A stretch of 64,000 nucleotides of DNA. Source: Candidatus Peribacteria bacterium. Lineage in GTDB: Bacteria; Patescibacteriota; Gracilibacteria; Peribacterales; Peribacteraceae. The position numbers and the translations under genes are program-made. Location: NCBI GenBank assembly GCA_023038255.1, contig CP082927.1, positions 944,146-1,008,145 on the forward strand, given 5' to 3'. Shown here one piece after another: positions 1 through 9,056 of the stretch; position 1 is the first letter of the stretch, and each line of letters opens with the position of its first letter. The notes under the pieces were generated by a model. It worked only from the letters and a program-made list of their open reading frames with translations, had not been told where the DNA came from and did not search any database.

Positions 1-1074
1 TGCCTGCGAGACATGTCCGTAGAGCGTTGCATAGCCGTCGCGGTGACCGATGAGAATGTAGCTGTAGCCTTTCAGTCCTCCATCGCGGACAAGGAAGACG
101 ACACCGTCTGCTGCTGCATAGACAGCACTGTCCTGCGGCACGACGATATCGGTCCCGAGGTGCGGTACGCCGAAGAATTTCTTGTAACTGGCATTCATGA
201 ATCCGGCAGAAACAGAACCGTAGGCCGGCCAGTGGAATACCGGCGTGGATGGAACGGATGAACCGCCTGCAAGTTTCGAGGGATCGAGCAGACCTTTTTC
301 GATGAGCGCACGTTCGGCTTTGCTCTTCAGACGGGCATCAATACGTGCAAGATCGCTCTGGATTTTGAGCACCTGGTTATGCACATCCATCGTGATTTTC
401 TGGATCTCTGTCAGACTCGAATCCCCGCTCTCTTCCAGTTGCAACCCATCAGCTATTTCCTGCTGTGCGGCATTGTAATCAGCCATAACGGCTGCACGTT
501 CTTTTTCCAGAACCGGCAGTGCGAGGAATGCTTTCTCGGCAATGGAGAGATCTGCAAGGAAGCGCATCTGGGCGGACTGCATATCGTCCGCATCTATCAG
601 CGAGTTGTTTCCCGCCGCAGCATGAAGCATGGAATCGACAATGATCTGACGCGGCGCATCGTTTGTGGAAAGCTGCAGGCGGAAATACCGCGCGCGGACC
701 ATGCGGACCAGACGCGTTTTTTCGGCAGTAATCACTTTCGCAATCTGACCGCTGCCTGTGAGGGTGATGCCGTACACTCTCGAGACAGTCGCAATCACTT
801 TTTTCTGTGCGACGATTTTTTTACGGAGTTCCAGTTTGCGCGCTTCGAGCTGCTGAATACGCGCCTCCCCTTTCTCCTGCAGACTCTGACCTTTTGTTAA
901 GCGCGACTGAGCTGCACCGCGCTGGCGGTAACTGTTCACTGCGTCGTTCAGTGCATCCTGCAGCGATTCCTCCGCCTGTTCCCGCTGATCCAGTGACACA
1001 AGCGCAAACGTACCGGCCGGTAACATAACGACCAGAACAAAGAGCGCAGTCAGGATCCGGTTAAGGGTGTGCAT
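1..1074 (-). CDS. M23-family murein hydrolase (EnvC/NlpD-like), C-terminus cut by window edge
   Basis: The reading frame starts at the ATG at 1072-1074 and is still open at base 1, so 358 codons are visible. Residues 1-24 form a signal peptide or membrane anchor. Residues of about 27-250 are a long Lys/Glu/Gln-rich coiled coil. The M23 (LytM) domain begins near residue 280. It shows the zinc ligands of the HxxxD motif in PHLGTDIVVP (His305, Asp309) and the later H in LYGHVS (His354). This is the layout of EnvC-type peptidoglycan hydrolases or hydrolase activators: exported coiled coil followed by a LytM domain. Because the metal residues seen so far are intact, an active endopeptidase is more likely than a degenerate activator. 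It is divergent from ruvA, with 74 bases between the starts. Confidence 0.85.
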   Translation of the reverse strand, partial: MHTLNRILTALFVLVVMLPAGTFALVSLDQREQAEESLQDALNDAVNSYRQRGAAQSRLTKGQSLQEKGEARIQQLEARKLELRKKIVAQKKVIATVSRVYGITLTGSGQIAKVITAEKTRLVRMVRARYFRLQLSTNDAPRQIIVDSMLHAAAGNNSLIDADDMQSAQMRFLADLSIAEKAFLALPVLEKERAAVMADYNAAQQEIADGLQLEESGDSSLTEIQKITMDVHNQVLKIQSDLARIDARLKSKAERALIEKGLLDPSKLAGGSSVPSTPVFHWPAYGSVSAGFMNASYKKFFGVPHLGTDIVVPQDSAVYAAADGVVFLVRDGGLKGYSYILIGHRDGYATLYGHVSQA

Positions 1075-1148
1075 TTCCAGATATTATACATGAAAAAGGC
1101 ATTTCCGGAAAGCACATGCCCGCAGGCAGTTTGCTATGCTCCGCGCAT

Positions 1149-1727
1149 ATGATCGCAAGTCTGCGGGGAACCATCGGCAAAACGACTCCCGGCAGCATTA
1201 TTGTGGACGTACAGGGCGTCGGCTACGGCGTCTCGGTGCCTATCACCATGTGGGATGATCTGGAGGAAGGGGTGGTTGCGCAACTGCATGTCAGCACCTA
1301 CGTGCGCGAAGACCGGTTCGATCTGTTCGGATTCACCGATATGCAGACCAAACACCTGTTTGATGCACTCATTCAGGTCAACGGCATCGGTCCGCGGATG
1401 GGACTCGAGCTCTGCGCCGTCCCGCGCGGCATTCTGGTGCAGGCAATTAATGAAGAAGATCCTGCCGTTCTCACATCCATCAAAGGAATCGGCAGAAAGA
1501 CAGCAGAAAAATTACTCCTTGAACTCAAGTCTCTCGCGGAGAAACACATGGAAATGTTCTCGACAGAAGCGATGGCGATTTCCGGTTCCCGCTTCGACCG
1601 CGACGCAATTGCCGCCCTCTCCCAACTCGGATTTGCCAGCCCGGACATCATGCGCGCCCTCGAATCATTACCATCAGATCTCACATCCACCGAGGAGCGT
1701 GTGACCGCCGCACTACGCAATCTATAA
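1149..1727 (+). CDS. ruvA: Holliday junction branch migration protein RuvA
   Basis: A 192-residue protein of normal RuvA length. RuvA binds the four-way junction as a tetramer and loads the RuvB motor. The N-terminal OB-fold (1-62) starts MIASLRGTI and carries the conserved DVQGVGYGV strand. Two helix-hairpin-helix motifs follow, VNGIGPRMGLEL (77-88) and IKGIGRKTAEKL (111-122), and a short domain III (about 145-192) ends the protein. I chose the ATG at 1149 over one 33 bases upstream because MIASLRG is the typical RuvA start. No Shine-Dalgarno is visible. ruvB and ruvC are not in this window. pgi follows 42 bases downstream on the same strand. Confidence 0.96.
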   Translation: MIASLRGTIGKTTPGSIIVDVQGVGYGVSVPITMWDDLEEGVVAQLHVSTYVREDRFDLFGFTDMQTKHLFDALIQVNGIGPRMGLELCAVPRGILVQAINEEDPAVLTSIKGIGRKTAEKLLLELKSLAEKHMEMFSTEAMAISGSRFDRDAIAALSQLGFASPDIMRALESLPSDLTSTEERVTAALRNL

Positions 1728-1769
1728 GCATCCCAATAACCAATCACCAGTAACCAATAACCCGCCCGT

Positions 1770-3053
1770 ATGCTTCACCTCGACATCACCTCCGTCCTCG
1801 CCAAAGTCCTCACGCCGTCTCTGGGACTCCCTGAACATGAGCTGACCGCCATGAAAACGTCCATGAAACGGATGATTGCGGACGTGCAGCTGGAACGGCA
1901 AAAAGGCCAGCATGCGTGGATGGAAGATCCGTTCAATGAAGCGATGGTCAAGCGATGCCGCGAGATTGCGGAACGTGCGCAGAGCGAAAAAATCCAGACT
2001 GTGCTGTGGATCGGCATCGGCGGATCGGGGCTGGGTCCGAAAGTGCTGCAGGAAATGTTTGAAGGTCCGGAGACGATGGAATTTATTCTGGTCGATACAA
2101 TCGATCCATCCTTCATCGAACTCTATCTGCAGATTGTCGACTGGAAGCACACACTCGTGGTGGTCGTGAGCAAGTCCGGAGAGACACTCGAGTCCATGAG
2201 CGCGTTCTTTTTGTTCTACGAAGAACTGAAAAAAGCGATGGGAAAGAAGGCCGCATCCCGTGTGATTGCCATCACCGATCCGGAGAGTGGATCACTCCAT
2301 GCATTGTCCACACGTGAAGGAATTGAGATGCTCCCGATTCCGAAAAATGTCGGCGGACGCTACTGCATTTTCTCTCCTGTCGGACTCCTTCCTCTTGCGC
2401 TTCTAGATGCGGATATCGGCAAGTTTGTGCAGGGTGCGATCGATATGGACAGCGCCTGCCAGAATGATCTGATGGAAGAAAACCCCGCCGCACTTCTGGC
2501 CGCAGTGCAGTACTTACTTGATACAAAAAAAGGCTACCTGATCCGTGTGATTATGCCCTACGCCCAGCGCCTCCAATCCATCGCGCGCTGGAATCAGCAG
2601 CTCGTGGCAGAGAGCCTGGGAAAGAATGAAGTGCATAACCCCTTCCCCGTCGCCGCGATCGGCACACAGGATCAGCACTCGCTCCTGCAGCAGTGGATTC
2701 AGGGCCCGCACAAATGCTGGCATCTCTTTATAACTGAAACCGAAAAACCACGCGTCACCGTCCCGACGGATGTACCGGAGGAATGGAGATATATTGCAGG
2801 CAAAAGTTTCGGCCAGCTGGTCGATGCGTGTCTGGCAGGAACAAGCCAGGGGCTGACTGCCGCGCGCCGCGCACATGTGACTGTGTCGCTCACCAGACTC
2901 GATGAATATCATTTGGGCCAACTCTTCTACTTCTTCCTGATGGAAGTGGTCCTCCTTGGGAAGCTCTACCGCATTGATCCGTACGGCCAGCCGGGAGTCG
3001 AACTCAGCAAGAGAATTGCGAAGGATCTTCTTGGACACGGCCGCGAAAACTGA
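1770..3053 (+). CDS. pgi: Glucose-6-phosphate isomerase
   Basis: A 427-residue phosphoglucose isomerase, which interconverts glucose-6-phosphate and fructose-6-phosphate in glycolysis. It has the two SIS sugar-isomerase lobes. GIGGSGLGPKVL (82-93) is the first sugar-phosphate loop and SKSGETLE (134-141) is the phosphate-binding PGI signature. IGTQDQHSLLQQ lies in the second lobe near residue 300, and a late Lys-containing C-terminal segment is present. The length matches the short bacterial/archaeal-type PGI (about 400-450 residues) rather than the 550-residue E. coli form. The spacer before it is an AC-rich string of repeated CCAATAACC-like words with no Shine-Dalgarno. Confidence 0.95.
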   Translation: MLHLDITSVLAKVLTPSLGLPEHELTAMKTSMKRMIADVQLERQKGQHAWMEDPFNEAMVKRCREIAERAQSEKIQTVLWIGIGGSGLGPKVLQEMFEGPETMEFILVDTIDPSFIELYLQIVDWKHTLVVVVSKSGETLESMSAFFLFYEELKKAMGKKAASRVIAITDPESGSLHALSTREGIEMLPIPKNVGGRYCIFSPVGLLPLALLDADIGKFVQGAIDMDSACQNDLMEENPAALLAAVQYLLDTKKGYLIRVIMPYAQRLQSIARWNQQLVAESLGKNEVHNPFPVAAIGTQDQHSLLQQWIQGPHKCWHLFITETEKPRVTVPTDVPEEWRYIAGKSFGQLVDACLAGTSQGLTAARRAHVTVSLTRLDEYHLGQLFYFFLMEVVLLGKLYRIDPYGQPGVELSKRIAKDLLGHGREN

Positions 3054-3104
3054 GATACTATTTCTCCGTCCCCATAACCCATAACTCATTACCCATAACC
3101 CACC

Positions 3105-3428
3105 ATGTCCCACGTGATCAATGACGCCGACTTCGAATCCGTTGTCCTCAAATCGGACGTCCCCGTTCTTGTTGATTTCTGGGCTCCGTGGTGCGGTCCA
3201 TGCAAGGCAATGACGCCGATTATGGAAGAGCTGGAGCAAGCCTACGCAGGGAAAGTAAAAATCGCGAAAATGAACGTCGATGAGAACATGGATGTTCCGG
3301 GAAAATTCAACGTCATGAGCATCCCAACATTCATCATCGTCAAAAACGGTGCAGTCGTCTCCCAGTTTGTCGGCGCCCGTTCGAAGGCAGACATGCAGAA
3401 GGAACTCGACAACGCCATTGCGGCCTAA
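3105..3428 (+). CDS. trxA: Thioredoxin
   Basis: A 107-residue classical thioredoxin, a cytoplasmic dithiol reductant. The active site is WCGPC with Cys30 and Cys33. The buried Asp of DFWAPW and the cis-proline of MSIPTF are present, so all catalytic features are intact. The spacer before the ATG (3062-3104) consists of CCATAACCC-like words and lacks a Shine-Dalgarno. The next gene starts four bases after the stop, so the two are probably co-transcribed. No thioredoxin reductase is in the window. Confidence 0.96.
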   Translation: MSHVINDADFESVVLKSDVPVLVDFWAPWCGPCKAMTPIMEELEQAYAGKVKIAKMNVDENMDVPGKFNVMSIPTFIIVKNGAVVSQFVGARSKADMQKELDNAIAA

Positions 3429-3432
3429 GTTC

Positions 3433-3702
3433 ATGTCTATTTTCCTCTCCATCTGCGGGATTATCCTCTCGATTTTCATGCTCAAGTACCGTGAGCGGAT
3501 CGGGGACTTTATGGGTGAAGCGGACTGGATGCGTTACACGGGAGGTGTCTACAACTTCGTGATCCTCCTCGCAATTTTCATCTTCCTCTGGAGCCTGGCC
3601 ACCATGACTGGCACAACAGATGCACTCTTTATGCCGTTTTTGTATCTACTGCCGGGTGGCGTGAATCCGGGGGCGCAGAGCGGGATGGCGCCGATACAGT
3701 AG
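3433..3702 (+). CDS. Small two-helix membrane protein, unknown function
   Basis: An 89-residue protein with two hydrophobic helices (about 2-18 and 35-57) separated by a short charged loop, ERIGDFMGEADW. A hydrophobic stretch follows near 66-76, then a Pro/Gly-rich end. I do not recognise a family. Its start lies four bases after the trxA stop, so it is likely translated from the trxA message. The loop motif KYRERIGDFMGEADWMRYTGG is the part most useful for homologue searches. A role in the envelope is inferred only from the helices. Confidence 0.7.
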   Translation: MSIFLSICGIILSIFMLKYRERIGDFMGEADWMRYTGGVYNFVILLAIFIFLWSLATMTGTTDALFMPFLYLLPGGVNPGAQSGMAPIQ

Positions 3703-3768
3703 ATTTCCCAAAATATCCCATTTCACGCCTTTTCCCGGATGTGATTTTTCTCTATGCTGACGCGCACT

Positions 3769-3843
3769 GGTGCCGTAGCCAAGTAGTAAGGCAGGGGTCT
3801 GCAAAACCCCCATACGCGGGTGCAGTTCCCGCCGGCACCTCCA
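3769..3843 (+). tRNA. tRNA-Cys (GCA)
   Basis: Cloverleaf with acceptor stem GGTGCCG / CGGCACC, anticodon stem GGGGT / ACCCC around the loop CTGCAAA (anticodon GCA), discriminator T and an encoded CCA. The D-arm is short and the T-loop reads GCAGTTCCC. Confidence 0.93.
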
Positions 3844-3939
3844 AAACTCAGATTCCAGTTGAATGCCTGCCTAAATGCCATTACACTCGGCGCACTCCTG
3901 ATCATTCCAGCGTCGTTGACCATTGAAATTCCCATCCGT

Positions 3940-4016
3940 GGGGCTGTAGCTCAGCTGGTCAGAGCATCTGCTTTGCAAGCAGAGGGTCAAGGGTTCGAAT
4001 CCCTTCAGCTCCACCA
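3940..4016 (+). tRNA. tRNA-Ala (TGC)
   Basis: Cloverleaf with acceptor stem GGGGCTG / CAGCTCC. It includes the G3-T70 (G-U) pair that is the identity element for alanine. The anticodon loop TTTGCAA gives TGC. The T-arm GGGTTCGAATCCC is standard and CCA is encoded. It lies 96 bases after tRNA-Cys on the same strand. Confidence 0.97.
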
Positions 4017-4085
4017 ACCTTCGCAGAAGGTTGTCAGCCATAACCTCGCCAGAGCGAGCGACGGCTGGCTCTTTTGCTATCACAC

Positions 4086-4116
4086 AAAAAAACGCCCATC
4101 CAGAGACGGGCGCCTT
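4086..4116 (-). terminator. Intrinsic terminator, probably bidirectional
   Basis: Stem CGCCC / GGGCG with a 10-base loop. Read on the minus strand it is followed by seven T residues, so it suits the lipoprotein gene ending at 4136. Read on the plus strand it is followed by CCTTTT, so it may also end the tRNA transcript. Confidence 0.75.
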
Positions 4117-4135
4117 TTGAGGATCGATGCATTTT

Positions 4136-4699
4136 TTATTCCGCTGCTGCCTTTGGATCTTTCATCGTCATATTCTTGAGGATGAGGAGTACCTGCTGTT
4201 CCAGCGTGTTTCCGACCGCAACAGGCGTTGCAGCTGTAAAGGTGTAACCAGTCATGCCACTGATGGCGCTGACCTGGGCAAAGCGGGTTTTTGGCTCATC
4301 TGTGCGGGGCTGAGCAGTGAAGGTGTGCAGAATCACTTCTTCTCCGTCGACGGTGATGGATTCACTGTCAACCTTCGTGTAACCGGCAACCGTACTCACA
4401 GACTGAATGCTGGCATCGCTGTATTCGGTGGATGTCATCTGGCGTGTGAGTGGCTCACGGATAACAGTGACTGTCGCATATTGTCCGGAAAAAGGCTCAT
4501 CAGCCTGGAAAGCAATAATCGCTTCCGGCGGCACGCCGCGATCATCCAGCGCAGCGCGGTCTACCACGTGCCATCCGGCCGGGAGACAGGTGCCAACCGT
4601 TCCATCCCAATACTGGTTTTGACAGGAAACAGTAGCGCTTTCACCGCCACAAGCAGCAAGAGCGAGGAAACAAAGGGAGGAAAGGAGGATTTTTTTCAT
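4136..4699 (-). CDS. Small exported lipoprotein, unknown function
   Basis: A 187-residue protein with a lipoprotein signal: MKKILLSSLCFLALAACGG, lipobox LAAC with the modified Cys at 17. The rest is a mature domain without a recognised family. Two further Cys residues (near 27 and 38, around the QYWDG segment) could form a disulfide. Later strands alternate polar and hydrophobic residues, suggesting a beta-rich fold. I chose the ATG at 4697-4699 because it gives a perfect lipoprotein signal; the frame stays open upstream, but that extension has no signal-like start. The leader is pyrimidine-rich with no Shine-Dalgarno. The gene is divergent from the surface protein at 4853, and both are probably envelope components. 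Confidence 0.8.
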   Translation of the reverse strand: MKKILLSSLCFLALAACGGESATVSCQNQYWDGTVGTCLPAGWHVVDRAALDDRGVPPEAIIAFQADEPFSGQYATVTVIREPLTRQMTSTEYSDASIQSVSTVAGYTKVDSESITVDGEEVILHTFTAQPRTDEPKTRFAQVSAISGMTGYTFTAATPVAVGNTLEQQVLLILKNMTMKDPKAAAE

Positions 4700-4813
4700 A
4701 CGACAGAGTGTATCAGAAAGAGAAAGCGAACGAAAACAACCGGACAAATCCGGTCTCGACCCAAGATCTCCATAGACAATATCTGCAAATGATGTCTGAT
4801 ATACCTCGTAGAA

Positions 4814-4842
4814 TTGAGCAAATAAACGTTTCGTGCTACAAT
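4814..4842 (+). promoter_or_regulatory. Sigma70-type promoter of the surface-protein gene
   Basis: TTGAGC (4814-4819), a 17-base spacer, and TACAAT (4837-4842). The ATG of the next gene is only 10 bases beyond the -10 box. A start at the usual distance would give a leader of about four bases. Confidence 0.65.
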
Positions 4843-4852
4843 ACTGAGATTT

Positions 4853-7231
4853 ATGAAACACACACACTTCCAAAAAATCGTCCTGCTGACTGCGGCACTG
4901 CTCGTTCCATTCGAGGCAATCGCTGCTGCGCAGATGACGGTAAACGATTCCATCGCAGGTCTCGGGATGACCGTGAATGTCCGCTCGATGACGAATGCTG
5001 ATGGTGCGCTCCTCAGCGTACAAAATCCGAACGGAAAAGAGACGACACTCCCCGTGCAGACAGACGCTCAGGGAAACGCAATGGTGAATGTGAGTGGCAA
5101 ACATACACAGACTGCAGGCACCTATACCGTCGCCCTGAAAGACAACAGCAAGACACTTGCGAGCGCATCGGTCGCTGTACTGCCAGAAACGATGGACCCT
5201 GCTATTTCCGAGCTCCAGTCCTGGACACCACGCATCCGCGCTGATGGTTCCGACACTGCGGATTTGAGTGTTACCCTCCGTGACCGCTACGGCAATATTC
5301 TGCCAGGCCGTCCGGTCGCGCTTGTGAGCAGCCGCAACGCAGACCGCATTACCGCTCTCACACCGGAAACCGGGAAAGACGGTACACAGCACTTTTCACT
5401 GAAGACAGATGAAAGCGGCACGGCCGTTATTCGTGCTGTGGATCTTTTGAGCGGCAACACGCTCACATCAACCGTGGAAATCCAGGCCGGTACCCAGGCT
5501 GCGATGGGCGGCACGACACAGCAGATGTATGCCGCAAGCACTCTCGACAACGGGCGTCGTTTCTACGCACAGGTCGGCAGCAATTCTTTCGATCTTGTAT
5601 ACAGTTTCGACATCGTCGCACCCACCACCCTCCCGCTCGGAGAAGAGGCGCAGAAAGTAGTCATCCGCGCAATGGACCGCAACGGGAATACAGTTGAAAA
5701 TTACGTGGGCACCGTTGTGTTTGAATCGACAGATCCACTCGCGACTCTCCCGAACTTCGGCACCTACACATTTAAAGACAGAGATCTTGGACAGAAATCT
5801 TTCCCGCTCGTCCTCACCTTCAAAACGCCGGGCGAACAGATCTTCCGTGTGACAGACAGAGGCGATCCGTCTATTGAAGGAAGCGCCACCATCCTGGTAC
5901 AGGGTGGAAACGGACAGAGTGCCAACGGCATCACGCTCACGTCACACAAAGACGGTGACGCTGTGAATTCCCTGGATATTCTGGTGACAGGAAAAGGCCC
6001 CCGTTATGCAAACCTGATTGTGATGGGCGGCATACAGGATGCAGTCGGCATGACCGATGCAGACGGCGCATTCGCCATTCCGGTCACCCTGTCCGATTCG
6101 CAGCAGGACTTCACACTCCGCGTGCAGGATGACACCCGTCAGAATGATTCCGGTTCCATTCACCTCACACTCGACAGGACACCTCCGGCTATCGGCGGCA
6201 TCACGTTCTCACCGGGTGAACCGACCACAGGCGAGAAAGTGCTCGCGGTGGTGGAGAGTGATCCTGGCCTCTCCCAAATCACAATCGCTATTAATGAACA
6301 GGTAGTGACGCTCACGGAAAGCTCCGCTGCATCCGGATCGTATCAGGGATTCTTCACTGCTCCTGAAGGCGGTTCGTACCAGCCTGCAGTCACCGCGATT
6401 GATAAGGCAGGAAACAAGACCGAAGTCCGCACCACCTTCAATGTCGGCGCGCAGAGCCTTCCAACCGTACAAAATCTCACAGCAGAGGCACGTGTGAATG
6501 CTGTCGGTCTCCAGTGGGATCCGCTCAACGATGCGACGATTGACGGGTACCGCGTCTACGTCGGCGAGTCTCCGGAGAACTTCCTCTATACGCTCGACAC
6601 CGGACGCGTGACCACGAAGGCAACGGTTGCCGGCCTGACACCGGGTCGTCCGTATTACTTTGCCGTCACCGCTGTAAAAGGCAGTCTGGAAAGCGGCAGC
6701 AAGAGCGACATTGCACAGGTCATACCTCTCGGTCTCTCACTGGATGTCGTCCCGGGAGACAGCTCCCTGCAGATCAAGTGGACCTCTCTGTCGACCGATC
6801 TCCCCCTCTCCGCATTCACACTTGAGTACGGCACTGCTGAAGAGACGTATACAGAAACACGTACCCTCAACGCCGGACTCCGCGACTTCACCATCCGTGA
6901 TCTCATCAACGGTGTCCCCTACTTTATCCGGCTCGTCCCGGTCACGGTGACCGGCGACACGCTGGAGGATCTTGCAGCCAAGGGTCAGGGTACCCCGGAC
7001 GGTAGCGGCTTCCATGCCGGTCCGAATGATCCGGTCCCGGGCAACCTCGGTACAACGCCGGGCGGCGTGAATCCCGCTCCGGGAAATCCAACGACAGGTC
7101 TGCCGACCGCAGCGTGGATGATTGTTGTCTTCCTGGGTCTTGCAGGTGCACTCTATGGTTGGCACCGCAGAACAGCAGCCCGCCACACCGATGCATTTTT
7201 GGCAGCGATTCAGTCGCAGTATCATCGATAA
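4853..7231 (+). CDS. Large surface protein with Ig-like and fibronectin type III domains, C-terminal membrane anchor
   Basis: A 792-residue protein. Residues 1-25 are a signal peptide. A beta-sandwich region follows, then an invasin/Big1-like Ig domain (about 115-215, containing LRDRYGNILPGRPV), a second Ig-like unit with DRNGNTVENYVG (about 250-350), and two more beta units (355-530). Two fibronectin type III domains cover about 533-710; the first shows LQWDPLNDATIDGYRVYVG. A Pro/Gly/Asn linker (about 715-750) leads to one membrane helix (about 752-772) and a short Arg-rich tail. It is therefore displayed outside and anchored at its C-terminus. Function is inferred as adhesion or surface structure. 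Both Ig-like and FN3 folds are generic, so no ligand can be named. Confidence 0.85.
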   Translation: MKHTHFQKIVLLTAALLVPFEAIAAAQMTVNDSIAGLGMTVNVRSMTNADGALLSVQNPNGKETTLPVQTDAQGNAMVNVSGKHTQTAGTYTVALKDNSKTLASASVAVLPETMDPAISELQSWTPRIRADGSDTADLSVTLRDRYGNILPGRPVALVSSRNADRITALTPETGKDGTQHFSLKTDESGTAVIRAVDLLSGNTLTSTVEIQAGTQAAMGGTTQQMYAASTLDNGRRFYAQVGSNSFDLVYSFDIVAPTTLPLGEEAQKVVIRAMDRNGNTVENYVGTVVFESTDPLATLPNFGTYTFKDRDLGQKSFPLVLTFKTPGEQIFRVTDRGDPSIEGSATILVQGGNGQSANGITLTSHKDGDAVNSLDILVTGKGPRYANLIVMGGIQDAVGMTDADGAFAIPVTLSDSQQDFTLRVQDDTRQNDSGSIHLTLDRTPPAIGGITFSPGEPTTGEKVLAVVESDPGLSQITIAINEQVVTLTESSAASGSYQGFFTAPEGGSYQPAVTAIDKAGNKTEVRTTFNVGAQSLPTVQNLTAEARVNAVGLQWDPLNDATIDGYRVYVGESPENFLYTLDTGRVTTKATVAGLTPGRPYYFAVTAVKGSLESGSKSDIAQVIPLGLSLDVVPGDSSLQIKWTSLSTDLPLSAFTLEYGTAEETYTETRTLNAGLRDFTIRDLINGVPYFIRLVPVTVTGDTLEDLAAKGQGTPDGSGFHAGPNDPVPGNLGTTPGGVNPAPGNPTTGLPTAAWMIVVFLGLAGALYGWHRRTAARHTDAFLAAIQSQYHR

Positions 7232-7235
7232 AGTT

Positions 7236-7312
7236 TTTGGTTTTTCGTTTCTGGTTATTGGTTCATCAGCAGAAAAAACCATAAACTAGCGACGAGAAAC
7301 CAGTAACCAAAC
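7236..7312. repeat. Low-complexity spacer with imperfect inverted repeat
   Basis: The left half carries GTTTCTGGTTATTGGTT. The right half carries GAAACCAGTAACCAAAC, its imperfect reverse complement, with AACCATAAAC between. The transcript could fold into a hairpin just before the PfkB gene. It belongs to the word-repeat spacer class described in the findings. Confidence 0.6.
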
Positions 7313-7319
7313 CCGTCAC

Positions 7320-8303
7320 ATGTCTTCACCCGCCACCCGTACCGCTCCGATCAAAACTCTCTCGATAGGAGGGGCCACCTTTGATCTGTTTGTACGGACC
7401 GACGAATCCGTCGTCCATGCGCAGGACGGACTCGATCACCTCTCATTGCCGCTCGGACAGAAAATCCGGATCAATGACGTCATCAGTACCGCAGGCGGAG
7501 GCGCCGCCAATACATCCGTCGGCTTGTCGCGCCTGGGATGCGAGGCTGCATTTTGCGGTATTGTCGGCGAAGACCAGTGGGGTTCCGCGATTCTTGAGAC
7601 CTTCAAAAAGGAAGGGGTCCGCACTGATGCCGCGACCGTCGTCGACAAAGAAACATCCAGCTTTTCCCTGATCCTCTCAGCAGCAAGTGGCGAGCGTGTG
7701 ATTCTCAATCACCCGGGAACAGCCCGCCATCTGCACGATGTCACCTTTGACCGTGATGCCATCAGGAATGTGGATGCCGTATTTTTGAATCACATTCACC
7801 GCGAATCCTGCATTATCCAGGACGATATTATTGAGGCCTTCACAAGCAATCCCCAGATCCACTTAAGCTGGAATCCAGGCGGTTGTCAGATTGAGCTGGG
7901 ACTGGAAGAAGAACATAACAAAGCGCTCGTTGCCGTGACCGATATCCTCTTTCTCAACAAAGAAGAGGCGCTCGCCTTTACCCACGCCGACACAGTGGCA
8001 GATGCAATGGATCTGCTGATTGCTGCGGGCGCGGGCATCGTCTGTGTGACGGACGGCAAAAACGGGTCGATCGCGACCGACGGAAAACAGGTCTACACCT
8101 GTCCGATTGTCGAGGGTCCGGTCGTGGATATGACCGGGGCCGGAGACGCCTTCGGTACAGGGGTCACATGGGCCATTGTAAACGGCAAAAACTTGCCAAC
8201 AAGCCTCAGAGCAGGTACTATAAACGCGAGGAGTGTCGTTGGTGTCATTGGTGCCCAGAAGGGCCTCCTGACCGCCACTCAGATGCTATCGGAACTGAAC
8301 TGA
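7320..8303 (+). CDS. PfkB-family sugar or nucleoside kinase
   Basis: A 327-residue ribokinase/adenosine-kinase fold protein that phosphorylates a sugar or nucleoside hydroxyl using ATP. The N-terminal substrate motif GGGAANTSVGLSRLG is near residues 58-72. The C-terminal PfkB signature DMTGAGDAFGTG (about 270-281) holds the catalytic Asp and the anion-hole glycines. ADP/ATP-binding segment VCVTDGKNGS is also present. The substrate cannot be fixed from sequence; ribokinase, fructokinase or adenosine kinase are all possible. The neighbours give no pathway hint. The leader is AC-rich (AACCAAACCCGTCAC) without Shine-Dalgarno. Confidence 0.88.
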   Translation: MSSPATRTAPIKTLSIGGATFDLFVRTDESVVHAQDGLDHLSLPLGQKIRINDVISTAGGGAANTSVGLSRLGCEAAFCGIVGEDQWGSAILETFKKEGVRTDAATVVDKETSSFSLILSAASGERVILNHPGTARHLHDVTFDRDAIRNVDAVFLNHIHRESCIIQDDIIEAFTSNPQIHLSWNPGGCQIELGLEEEHNKALVAVTDILFLNKEEALAFTHADTVADAMDLLIAAGAGIVCVTDGKNGSIATDGKQVYTCPIVEGPVVDMTGAGDAFGTGVTWAIVNGKNLPTSLRAGTINARSVVGVIGAQKGLLTATQMLSELN

Positions 8304-8337
8304 TCCTCACACACAATCCCCTTACCTACTTCTACTC

Positions 8338-9012
8338 ATGGCAGACGATTCTCTTATTCTTATCCAGGAACTGCTCGACAGTGCGCAGGCGTCTCTCAAG
8401 ACCGCCAACGCTATGCTTCGTGAGATGACCGGCGTCGCCGATCCGTCCCGCGAACGCCATGTCTCCAACGCAAGCAGAACTCCGGTGATGACAGGTCCAG
8501 TCAGCGGCCGCATCATTGAGGGAATTTTCGATGGCCAGAACATGGTGGACAGTACGGGTCAGAGTTATCCGGTCCCGGCAAACTATGCATCGAAGAGCAA
8601 GCTCGTGGAGGGTGACGGCATGAAACTGACAATCACGGATGAAGGAAAATTCATCTACAAGCAAATCTCCCCTGTCGACCGCAGACTCGGCAAAGGTGTA
8701 CTTATTCAGGAAGACGGACAGTACAAAGTTCTCACGGAAGGCAAAGCACTCCGCGTCCTTCTTGCGTCCGTTACATTCTACCGCGCGGAAGTCGGCGACC
8801 AGATTACTGTCCTTCTGCCGGAAACCGGCGAAGCACAGTGGGCCGCCATTGAAGCAGTCATTCCGAAGCACCTGGCCGAAGCGGCAGCACACGACATTGT
8901 CAGCGCCATGAGCGACGGTGAAATGAGCCCGACCATGATGGAACAGGTGCCGTCGTTTGAGGATGAGGACATTGCGCCGAAGAAGACACGCAAGAAGAAG
9001 ACGGATGAGTAG
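8338..9012 (+). CDS. Unrecognised cytoplasmic protein with basic C-terminal tail
   Basis: A 224-residue soluble protein without membrane segments. Residues 1-35 look helical and Ser/Ala-rich (LLDSAQASLKTANAML). Residues 60-160 look beta-rich, with the segment GRIIEGIFDGQNMVD and a run of VTFYRAEVGDQITVLLP. The end is acidic and then strongly basic (PKKTRKKKTDE), which could touch nucleic acid. It starts 34 bases after the PfkB gene with a pyrimidine-rich leader, and it is followed by a strong terminator. I do not recognise the family. Confidence 0.75.
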   Translation: MADDSLILIQELLDSAQASLKTANAMLREMTGVADPSRERHVSNASRTPVMTGPVSGRIIEGIFDGQNMVDSTGQSYPVPANYASKSKLVEGDGMKLTITDEGKFIYKQISPVDRRLGKGVLIQEDGQYKVLTEGKALRVLLASVTFYRAEVGDQITVLLPETGEAQWAAIEAVIPKHLAEAAAHDIVSAMSDGEMSPTMMEQVPSFEDEDIAPKKTRKKKTDE

Positions 9013-9032
9013 GCTTCCTACAATGAATGATC

Positions 9033-9056
9033 AGGACCCGGAAGGGTCCTTTTTTG
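9033..9056 (+). terminator. Intrinsic terminator
   Basis: Stem AGGACCC / GGGTCCT with loop GGAA, followed directly by six T residues. It ends the PfkB and 8338 transcript. A second hairpin (9076-9106, GAACCCC / GGGGTTC arms) follows without a T-run. Confidence 0.88.

Noticed and set aside
2514-3485. 323-codon minus-strand frame across pgi and trxA
   Set aside because: It crosses two certain genes on the other strand and has no family features.
4700-5392. Upstream extension of the lipoprotein frame
   Set aside because: It has no start that leads to a signal peptide and runs opposite the surface-protein gene.
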